A DNA stretch of 11,113 nucleotides from Candidatus Spyradenecus faecavium (GTDB lineage Bacteria > Verrucomicrobiota > Kiritimatiellia > RFP12 > DVOR01), in the NCBI GenBank assembly GCA_018713405.1, contig DVOR01000098.1, positions 1 to 11,113 of the forward strand, in the 5' to 3' direction. The notes under the pieces were generated by a model. That model saw nothing but the letters and a program-made list of their open reading frames with translations, ran no database searches and had not been told where the DNA came from. The position numbers and the translations under genes are program-made. Of the stretch, positions 5,371-11,113 are shown piece after piece. Position 1 is the stretch's first letter. Every line of letters starts with the position of its first letter.

Positions 5371-6016
5371 CGGAATGTTGGCCTGGCAGAGCGGCGTGCG
5401 CCTGGCGGCCGTGGCCGAGAAACTGCGCGCGCGCGGCTTCGAGGCCGAGGTGTGCGACACGCGCGAGGCCGCGCGCGAGCGCGTCGTCGCCCTGGCGCGG
5501 GAGGCCAAGAGCGTGGGCTTCGGCGGGTCGCTCTCGGTGGCGTGCCTGAACCTGACGCGCGAGTTGCGCGAGGCCGGCAAGGAGATTCTCAACCACGGCT
5601 TCCCGAACCTGACGTTTGAGGAGAAGATGGAAATCATGCGCCGCCAGCTGACGTGCGACCTTTTCCTGTCCTCCATCAACGCGCTGACGGACGAGGGCGT
5701 GATCGTGAACGTGGACGGCAACGGCAACCGCGTGGCCTCGACGATCTTCGGGCCGCGCCGCGTGGTCTTCGTGGTCGGCCGCAACAAGGTCGTCACGGGC
5801 GGCGTCCATGCCGCGCTCGAGCGCGTCCGCGCCGTGGCCGGCCCCGTGAACGCGCACCGCCTGGGCAAGAAGACGCCCTGCGCCGCCACGGGGGCCTGCG
5901 CCGACTGCGCGGGGAGCTGCCCCGAGAGCATCTGCCGCGTGGTGACGATCATCCGCCAGCGGCCCTCCTGCACGCCCACCACGGTGCTCCTGGTGAACGA
6001 GGACCTCGGGCTGTGA
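5351..6016 (+). CDS. LUD-domain protein (LutC/DUF162 family)
   Basis: 221 residues from ATG 5351, chosen because GGGAG precedes it at a suitable distance and the upstream in-frame ATG (5315) would add lgt shadow sequence. Nearly the whole protein is one LUD domain: AKSVGFGGSLSV (52-63), DLFLSSINALTDEGVIVNVDGNGNRVASTIFGP (103-135, the most conserved part) and VVFVVGRNKVV (138-148). A Cys-rich stretch follows, TPCAATGACADCAGSCPESIC (176-196). LutC in lactate oxidation shares this fold, but stand-alone members of this subgroup, with their C-terminal cysteines, have no settled function. No lutA or lutB is in view. The gene overlaps lgt by 20 bases and rimO by 4 (GTGA), so it belongs to the operon. 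The cysteines might bind a metal or Fe-S cluster; that is inference. Confidence 0.88.
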   Translation: MEQSTVDGMLAWQSGVRLAAVAEKLRARGFEAEVCDTREAARERVVALAREAKSVGFGGSLSVACLNLTRELREAGKEILNHGFPNLTFEEKMEIMRRQLTCDLFLSSINALTDEGVIVNVDGNGNRVASTIFGPRRVVFVVGRNKVVTGGVHAALERVRAVAGPVNAHRLGKKTPCAATGACADCAGSCPESICRVVTIIRQRPSCTPTTVLLVNEDLGL

Positions 6017-7353
6017 GCAGCGTCGGAATCGTCTCGCTCGGGTGCTCCAAGAACCTCGCCGACAGCGAGGTGATGGCCGGGCTGTTGCTCAAGGCCGGGC
6101 ACACGCTGGCGCCGACGCCCGACCGCGCCGACGTCATCCTGGTGAACACCTGCGCCTTCATCGAGCCGGCGCGCGCCGAGGCCGCCGAGAACATCCTGGC
6201 CGCCTGCGCCCACAAGGCCGCCGGCCACTGCCGCGCCGTGGTCGTGGCGGGGTGCATGCCCCAGCGCTACCGCGAGCAAATGCTCGAGGCCTTCCCCGAG
6301 GTCGACGCCCTGCTGGGCGTGGACGAGCTGGATCGTCTGCCCGAGGTGCTCAAGGCCCTCTCCAAGCGTCGCCGCGGGGCCCTGCCCGTGACCGTCGCGC
6401 CGGGCCTGCCCACGCGCACCTTCGACAAGCCCATCCCCGCGCTCCGCCTCACCGGCCCCGTCTTCGCCTACATGAAGATCGCCGAGGGGTGCAACCACGC
6501 CTGCGCCTTCTGCGCCATCCCGCTCTTCCGCGGGCGCCTCCGCAGCCGCCCCGTCGACGCCCTGCTCGGCGAGGCCCGCGCCCTGATCGAGACGGGCTGC
6601 CGCGAGATCAACCTCGTGGCCCAGGACGTCACGGCCTACGGCAAGGACCGCCGCGACGGCTCGTCCCTGGCCGGGCTGCTGCGCGAACTCGACGCGCTGG
6701 AGGGCGACTTCTGGCTCCGCTGGCTCTACGGCTTCCACAACCACGTCACCGACGAGTTGCTCGAGGTCATGGCCGGCGCCCGCCACGTGGTGCCCTATTT
6801 CGACCTGCCCATCCAACATTGCGCGACCGACATCCTGCGCGCCATGCGCCGCGCCGACACCATCAAGGCCATCGAGAGCTTTCCCGCGCGCCTCCGCGCC
6901 GCCGTCCCCGGCGCCACGCTCCGCACCACCTGCATGGTCGGCTTCCCCGGCGAGACGGAGGACCACTTCAAGGCGCTGCTCGACTATGTGCAGGCCGTCC
7001 GCTTCGACCGCCTGGGCGCCTTCGTCTTCTCCCCCGAGGAGGGGACGGCCGCCGCCGACCTGCCCGGCCTGCCCCCGCCCGAGGTCGCCCAGCGCCGCCA
7101 CCGCGAGCTGATGGAGACCCAGGCCCGCATCGCCCGCGAGCTCGACCGCGCACGCGTCGGTTCCCGCGGCCGCGCCCTCGTCGTGGACTACCGCGGGGAG
7201 GACGGCGCCGTGGCCCGCCTGCCCCACCAGGCGCCCGAGGTCGACGGCCTCACCCGCATCGCCCACGTGCCCGATGCCGTCAAGCCGGGCGACTTCGTGG
7301 AGGTGCGCGTCACGGGGCGCCGCGGCTACGACCTCACCGCCGCGCTCGCATGA
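6013..7353 (+). CDS. rimO: Ribosomal protein S12 methylthiotransferase RimO
   Basis: 446 residues from a GTG start overlapping the LUD stop in GTGA; GAGG at 5999-6002 can serve as ribosome binding site. RimO adds a beta-methylthio group to the conserved aspartate of ribosomal protein S12 by radical SAM chemistry with two 4Fe-4S clusters. The N-terminal methylthiotransferase domain has VSLGCSKNLADSE with Cys11, NTCAF with Cys47 and AGCMPQRY with Cys81, the ligands of the auxiliary cluster. The radical SAM domain has EGCNHACAFC with Cys160, Cys164 and Cys167, then DLPIQHC (264-270) and VGFPGETEDHF (309-319). A TRAM domain closes the protein (about 385-446). LGCSKN and FSPEEGTAA favour RimO over the related MiaB, which modifies tRNA. 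All ligands are present, so it should be active. Confidence 0.95.
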   Translation: MSSVGIVSLGCSKNLADSEVMAGLLLKAGHTLAPTPDRADVILVNTCAFIEPARAEAAENILAACAHKAAGHCRAVVVAGCMPQRYREQMLEAFPEVDALLGVDELDRLPEVLKALSKRRRGALPVTVAPGLPTRTFDKPIPALRLTGPVFAYMKIAEGCNHACAFCAIPLFRGRLRSRPVDALLGEARALIETGCREINLVAQDVTAYGKDRRDGSSLAGLLRELDALEGDFWLRWLYGFHNHVTDELLEVMAGARHVVPYFDLPIQHCATDILRAMRRADTIKAIESFPARLRAAVPGATLRTTCMVGFPGETEDHFKALLDYVQAVRFDRLGAFVFSPEEGTAAADLPGLPPPEVAQRRHRELMETQARIARELDRARVGSRGRALVVDYRGEDGAVARLPHQAPEVDGLTRIAHVPDAVKPGDFVEVRVTGRRGYDLTAALA

Positions 7354-8003
7354 GCCCCGACCTCCGGCCCGAGCGCGACTTCTGGTCCGCCCATCCCGGC
7401 GTCACCCTCGCCGGGGTGGACGAGGCCGGGCGCGGGTGCCTCGCCGGCCCCGTCGTCGCCGCCGCCGTGCAGATCGCGGAGGCCGACCTCGCCCCCCTGC
7501 TCGAGGGCCCCCTGGCCCGGGCCAACGACTCCAAACAGCTCACCCCCGCCCGGCGCGACGCGCTCTTCGAGACGCTGACCCACGAGCCGCGCGTGCGCTG
7601 GGCCGTGGGTCAGGCCTCGGTGGGGGAGATCGATTCCCTCAACATCCTCCGCGCCACCCACCTGGCCATGCGCCGCGCCCTCGAGGGACTCCCCGGGCTG
7701 CCCGGCCACGCCCTGGTGGACGGCCTGCCCGTGAAGGGCCTGCCCATCCCCCACACCGCCCTGGTCAAGGGCGACGCCCGCAGCCTCCTCATCGCCTGCG
7801 CCTCCATCCTCGCCAAGGTCACGCGCGACCGCCTGTGCGCCGGGCTCGACGCGCGCTTCCCCGGTTACGGCTTCGCCGCGCACAAAGGCTACGGCACGGC
7901 CGCGCACCTGGCCGCGCTGCGGCGCCTCGGCCCCTGCCCCTGCCACCGCCGCTCCTTCGCCCCCGTGGCCGCGCTCCAGGACGACCTCCCCTTCCCCGAC
8001 TGA
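7350..8003 (+). CDS. rnhB: Ribonuclease HII
   Basis: 217 residues, a normal length. It cuts the RNA strand of RNA-DNA hybrids and starts removal of single ribonucleotides from DNA. Visible motifs are AGVDEAGRGCLAGPVVAAAV (21-40), NDSKQLTPARRDALF (59-73), LVDG (122-125), KGDARSLLIACASILAKVTRDR (140-161) and HKGYGTAAHLAAL (178-190). Catalytic acids Asp24, Glu25, Asp124 and Asp142 correspond to D16, E17, D108 and D126 of E. coli RNase HII. The ATG overlaps the rimO stop in ATGA, so translation is probably coupled. It is the last gene of the lgt operon: 134 bases follow before the next gene, with a new promoter. The Cys-rich GPCPCHRRSFAPV end is usual for the family. Confidence 0.96.
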   Translation: MSPDLRPERDFWSAHPGVTLAGVDEAGRGCLAGPVVAAAVQIAEADLAPLLEGPLARANDSKQLTPARRDALFETLTHEPRVRWAVGQASVGEIDSLNILRATHLAMRRALEGLPGLPGHALVDGLPVKGLPIPHTALVKGDARSLLIACASILAKVTRDRLCAGLDARFPGYGFAAHKGYGTAAHLAALRRLGPCPCHRRSFAPVAALQDDLPFPD

Positions 8004-8022
8004 CCCCCGTTCGGGCGCAAAG

Positions 8023-8051
8023 TTGCGGAGCGGGCGCGTTTTTGGTACTGT
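8023..8051 (+). promoter_or_regulatory. Candidate promoter of the greA-DHH unit
   Basis: TTGCGG (8023-8028), a 17-base spacer, and TACTGT (8046-8051) preceded by TGG, an extended -10. Transcription would start near 8058, about 80 bases before the ATG at 8138. The same TTGCG-N-TGGTA layout is seen at the tRNA promoter. No strong terminator separates it from rnhB, so read-through is possible. Confidence 0.5.
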
Positions 8052-8137
8052 TATTGGGAATGCCCGAGGTGGCGCGACGACGGAAGGGTCGGCGCGGCGC
8101 GGTGGGGCTGTCGCATTTCAGTGGAAAGGATACGGAC

Positions 8138-10297
8138 ATGGACAAGAACGCGTTCGAGGCGCAGATCCAAGGTTTGCTGGACTCCGAGACGCCTGACATC
8201 ACGGCTGCCTTGGCGTTGATCGGGGAGCAGTTGGCCGATGACGCGAAGGGCGCGGTCAAAGTCTTCTCCTCGGCGACGAAGATCGCCGTGGAGCGCCGGG
8301 ATCTGCGCGGGGCCATCGCGTGCATGGACCTCTTCGCCAAGCGCGGGGCCGAGCTGAAGGGCGTCGACCTGGCGCAGATGCGCGAGGTCATCCGCCGCAG
8401 CGCCGCCACCACCGAGGAGAAGCTGATGGTGGATTCCATCGGGCTGGCCTCCGCCTCCGCCTCGGCGATCGTCCGCCGCCTCTCCGTCCTGCTGGCGCTG
8501 AAGCCCGGGGTCTACGTGAGCAGCCAGTCGTGGGGCTTCGGGCAGATCCAGAACATCGACACCTTCTACGGCAAGGTGATCATCGACTTCGAGGGCAAGA
8601 AGGGCCACGCGATGAGCCTGGCCGTGGCCGGCCAGAACCTGGAGGTGGCCGACGACGCCCACCTGATGACGCGCCTGCTGAAGAACCGCCAGGAAATCGT
8701 CGACATGGCCGAGAAGCACCCCGCCGAGCTGGCGCGCCTGGCCCTCGAGAGCTACGGCCCGCTCACCATCCAGCGCCTGCAGGAGCGCCTCGTCTCCGCC
8801 GGCCTGGTCAAGCCCGACGGCTGGAAGGCCTTCTGGGAGTCCGCCCGCCGCGGCCTCAAGGCCGACAAGGCGCGCCCCGTGGAGATCCCCGTCAAGCGCA
8901 CCGAGCCCATCCGCCTGCTCGACGCGGAGGAAGACTTCGGCGACGCGTGGCTCAAGCGCTTCGCCAAGCTCCGCGACCTTAAGGCCATCTATGACGGCGT
9001 CCTGGCCATGCTCGCCGACAAGAAGAACGAGCTTCCCGACAGCTACCGCGACACGGTGGCCAACCGCCTCAACTTCGCCCTCAAGGGCGCCGACAAGTCC
9101 GACTTCCCGCGCTACGCCCAGGTCGCCACCCTCATGGCCCGCCTGGAGCTCTCCTCCGCCGCCGACCGCGCCAAGCAGGCCGCGACCCTCACCGAGGTGG
9201 ACGAGCAGGACAACCTCCTGGCCGCGCTCAAGGGCCTCTCCGCCCGCGACGTCGCCGCCACCGTCCGCTTCATCCTCGCGCAGGACCCCGAGAAGAAGGC
9301 CCTCATCCTCGACCACCTCACCCAGCTCAACAGCGTCGCCCTCGGCGCCACCCTCGGCGCCCTCGCCGGCGACAAGGAGACCGGCGCGGAGGTGCGCAAG
9401 CTCCTCGCCCGCCAGGCCAGCCCCGTCCCCACCCTCGTCGTCTGGGCCCTGCGCAACCGCGACGCCGCCGAGGCCTGGCAGGCCCCCGCCCTCAACGAGC
9501 TCATCACCCAGGCCATCCACATCGTCGAGCAGCGCCTCACCGGCGAAAGCCTCAAGATGCGCAACGCCCTCCAGGCCTTCTTCGACAGCGCCAAGTGGCT
9601 CGAGGAAGTCTGCAAGGAGCTCTCCGCCTTCGACCGCCGCGTCATGTTCGAGCGCATCCAGGCCTCCACCGCCAACGAGTGGGACGCCGCCTCCAAGCGC
9701 AACGTCCTCGTCCGCATGGCCCGCTTCGACCCCGCCCTCGCCAAGCTCCGTCGCTCCGAGCGCCAGCCCCAGGAGCGCCCCCACCTCACCTCCCTGCGCT
9801 CCCTCCAGGCCTACCGCCTCGCCTTCGACCACCTCATCAACGTCGAGATCCCCGCCAACAAGAAGGACATCGCCACCGCCCGCAGCTACGGCGACCTCCG
9901 CGAAAACGCCGAGTACCAGTTCGCCCGCGAGCACGAGCGCGTCCTCATGGGCCGCCAGGACGAGATGGACCGCACCCTCAAGTTCCTCAAGCCCACCGAC
10001 TTCGCCGGCGTCTCCTGCGAGACCGCCGAGCCCGGCACCCGCGTCACCGTCGAGACCGCCAAGGGCCGCGCCACCTACACCATCCTCGGCGAGCTCGACC
10101 GCGACGAGGCGCTCAACATCATCTCCAGCCGCTCCCGCCTCGCCGCCGCCCTCCTCGGCCACAAGCCCGGCGACAAGGTCGACCTCCCCGCCGAGCGCGG
10201 CACCGAGCCCGCCACCCTCGCCGCCGTCGAGCCCCTCGACGACGCCGTCAAGGCCTGGCTCGCCGCCATCCCCACCCAGTACGAGCCCAACGCTTGA
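8138..10297 (+). CDS. greA: Long GreA-type transcription elongation factor
   Basis: 719 residues from ATG 8138, fixed by GGAAAGGA (8123-8130) seven bases upstream; the open frame to the left is a shadow of rnhB. Ordinary GreA is about 160 residues. Here that module forms the C-terminus: a coiled-coil domain (about 555-615) with the tip YGDLRENAEY and the functional acids Asp586 and Glu589, then the FKBP-like domain (about 630-695; RVTVETAKGRATYTILGELDRDEA, IISSRSRLAAALLGHKPGDKV). GreA stimulates RNA cleavage by backtracked RNA polymerase. The ~550-residue N-terminal part is helical and probably repeat-like, with an SH3/KOW-like patch at 122-167 (GVYVSSQSWGFGQIQNIDTF, VIIDFEGKKGH) that resembles short nucleic-acid or polymerase binding domains. 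Chlamydial GreA has a comparable size, so this is a lineage form, not a chance fusion. The gene overlaps the next by one base. Confidence 0.88.
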   Translation: MDKNAFEAQIQGLLDSETPDITAALALIGEQLADDAKGAVKVFSSATKIAVERRDLRGAIACMDLFAKRGAELKGVDLAQMREVIRRSAATTEEKLMVDSIGLASASASAIVRRLSVLLALKPGVYVSSQSWGFGQIQNIDTFYGKVIIDFEGKKGHAMSLAVAGQNLEVADDAHLMTRLLKNRQEIVDMAEKHPAELARLALESYGPLTIQRLQERLVSAGLVKPDGWKAFWESARRGLKADKARPVEIPVKRTEPIRLLDAEEDFGDAWLKRFAKLRDLKAIYDGVLAMLADKKNELPDSYRDTVANRLNFALKGADKSDFPRYAQVATLMARLELSSAADRAKQAATLTEVDEQDNLLAALKGLSARDVAATVRFILAQDPEKKALILDHLTQLNSVALGATLGALAGDKETGAEVRKLLARQASPVPTLVVWALRNRDAAEAWQAPALNELITQAIHIVEQRLTGESLKMRNALQAFFDSAKWLEEVCKELSAFDRRVMFERIQASTANEWDAASKRNVLVRMARFDPALAKLRRSERQPQERPHLTSLRSLQAYRLAFDHLINVEIPANKKDIATARSYGDLRENAEYQFAREHERVLMGRQDEMDRTLKFLKPTDFAGVSCETAEPGTRVTVETAKGRATYTILGELDRDEALNIISSRSRLAAALLGHKPGDKVDLPAERGTEPATLAAVEPLDDAVKAWLAAIPTQYEPNA

Positions 10298-11113
10298 TGT
10301 CCCCCAACCTCACCACGCACCGCCAGCGGGGCAGCGCCAAGACCGTCGTCGAGGCCCTCCGCCGCTTCCGGCGCGTCCTCATCACCGCCCACATCCGCCC
10401 GGACGGCGACGCCGTCGGCTCCAGCGTCGCCATGGCCCGCCTCCTCAAGGCCAACGGCTGGGAGCCGACCGTCGCCCTCTCCCCCCTCGGCATGGGCCCG
10501 CCCAAGTTCCTCCTGGACTACGCCGCCTGCGTCGCCCCCACCAACGTCAAGGCGCGCGACTACGACTGCGCCCTCCTCCTCGACTGCGGCGGCCCCGACC
10601 GTCTCCCCGACCCCCTCCGCGACGCCGTCTCCAAGCTCCCCACCTGCGTCATCGACCACCACGCCACCAGCAAGCCCTACGGCATCGCCCGCTGGATCGT
10701 CCCCGACGCCAGCAGCACCGGCGAGCTCGTCCACCGCTTCGCCACCCGCTGGAAATGGGAGATCGACCTCCCCACCGCCGAGGCCCTCTGGGTCGCCCTC
10801 GTCACCGACACCGGCCGCTTCGCCTACTCCTGCACCCACCCCTCCACCCTCCGCGCCGCCGCCGACCTCCTCGCCCGCGGCGTCGACTCCTCCGCCATCA
10901 ACGACCGCCTCTACCTCTACGCCAGCGAAGGCGCCGTCCTCCTCAAGCGCAAGGCCTACGACTCCCTCACCACCTGGTTCCGCGGCCGCGTCGCCCTCAT
11001 CTGCCTCACCGCACGCGACTTCCGCCGCGCCGGCGTCGCCAAGAGCGAGATCGAGGACGCCATCGACATCCCCCGCTCCATCCCCACCGCCCAGGTCTGC
11101 CTCTTCTTCTACG
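10297..11113 (+). CDS. nrnA: DHH-family phosphoesterase (NrnA type), 3' end beyond window
   Basis: 272 residues are visible and the frame is still open at the window end. Its ATG shares one base with the greA stop (TGATG), so it is probably translated by reinitiation. The DHH motifs are all present: HIRPDGDAVGSS (32-43, His32, Asp36, Asp38), LLLDCGG (93-99, Asp96), VIDHHATS (118-125, Asp120-His-His) and VTDTGRF (169-175, Asp171). The arrangement and spacing are those of NrnA, a manganese-dependent enzyme that degrades very short RNAs and dephosphorylates pAp; related DHH proteins hydrolyse cyclic dinucleotides. RecJ is less likely because its first motif is DYDVDG. The DHHA1 substrate-binding domain starts near 215 and is cut off. 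Pairing with greA links RNA synthesis with RNA end-turnover. Confidence 0.92.
   Translation, partial: MSPNLTTHRQRGSAKTVVEALRRFRRVLITAHIRPDGDAVGSSVAMARLLKANGWEPTVALSPLGMGPPKFLLDYAACVAPTNVKARDYDCALLLDCGGPDRLPDPLRDAVSKLPTCVIDHHATSKPYGIARWIVPDASSTGELVHRFATRWKWEIDLPTAEALWVALVTDTGRFAYSCTHPSTLRAAADLLARGVDSSAINDRLYLYASEGAVLLKRKAYDSLTTWFRGRVALICLTARDFRRAGVAKSEIEDAIDIPRSIPTAQVCLFFY

Noticed and set aside
4345..7266. A minus-strand open frame of 973 codons opposite lgt, LUD, rimO
   Set aside because: It is antisense to three clear genes and its translation is low-complexity (Gly, Ala, Arg, Asp, Gln runs). Long antisense frames arise because stop codons are rare in this GC-rich sequence.
8004..8040. Terminator after rnhB
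   Set aside because: Only a 4-5 base-pair CGCAA/TTGCG stem with a 2-4 base loop, overlapping the -35 element; too weak to call.
8051..10162. A minus-strand open frame of 703 codons opposite greA
   Set aside because: Antisense to greA with Gly/Ala/Val/Leu/Glu-rich repetitive translation and no domain; an effect of the C-ending codons on the other strand.
10075..10839. Minus-strand open frame of 254 codons opposite the DHH gene
   Set aside because: Mirror of the DHH phosphoesterase, which has all its catalytic motifs on the plus strand; the antisense product is Gly/Ala/Val/Asp-rich filler.

Overview
The window is a GC-rich bacterial chromosome segment in two parts: a lower-GC accessory region on the left (about 1-4060) and a core, housekeeping region on the right (about 4070-11113). 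The best clue to the organism is a 719-residue GreA-type protein whose canonical GreA module occupies only the last ~150 residues. Very long GreA proteins of this size are known from Chlamydia and relatives, so a member of the PVC superphylum (Verrucomicrobiota, Kiritimatiellota, Lentisphaerota or allies) is the most likely source. This is inference, because no rRNA is present.

Left part. The minus strand at 1-~308 encodes the N-terminal third of an IS110-family transposase that runs off the window and has no in-frame start codon. It abuts a plus-strand reading frame (about 303-1061) that has lost its 5' end and is unlike the core genes in base composition. A bidirectional terminator at 1112-1141 separates this from a minus-strand module of four closely packed genes, in order of transcription: a 34-residue ORF (3711-3607), a DUF2924 protein (3576-3157), a large serine recombinase (3160-1544) and a 129-residue protein with a HARE-HTH-like C-terminus (1536-1147). 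I take this four-gene set as a compact site-specific recombination module. It is the most interesting cluster here, although its component families are known.

Middle. tRNA-Ala(CGC) lies on the minus strand at 4117-4192 with its own promoter and terminator. It is followed, before lgt, by a repeat-rich gap of about 320 bases. That gap holds three copies of a CCCTTAGGG-centred palindrome, a 21-base direct repeat pair 88 bases apart, and a small 8-mer tandem array between short inverted arms.

Right part, all plus strand. lgt-LUD-rimO-rnhB form a tightly overlapping operon (overlaps of 20, 4 and 4 bases). After a 134-base gap with its own promoter comes greA, coupled by a one-base TGATG overlap to a DHH/NrnA-type phosphoesterase that is cut by the window end. 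The roles are lipoprotein maturation (Lgt), ribosomal protein S12 modification (RimO), RNA-DNA hybrid removal (RnhB), transcription elongation (GreA-like) and short RNA/pAp turnover (NrnA-type). Synonymous third positions shift from mostly G in lgt to almost entirely C in the 3' half of greA and the DHH gene.
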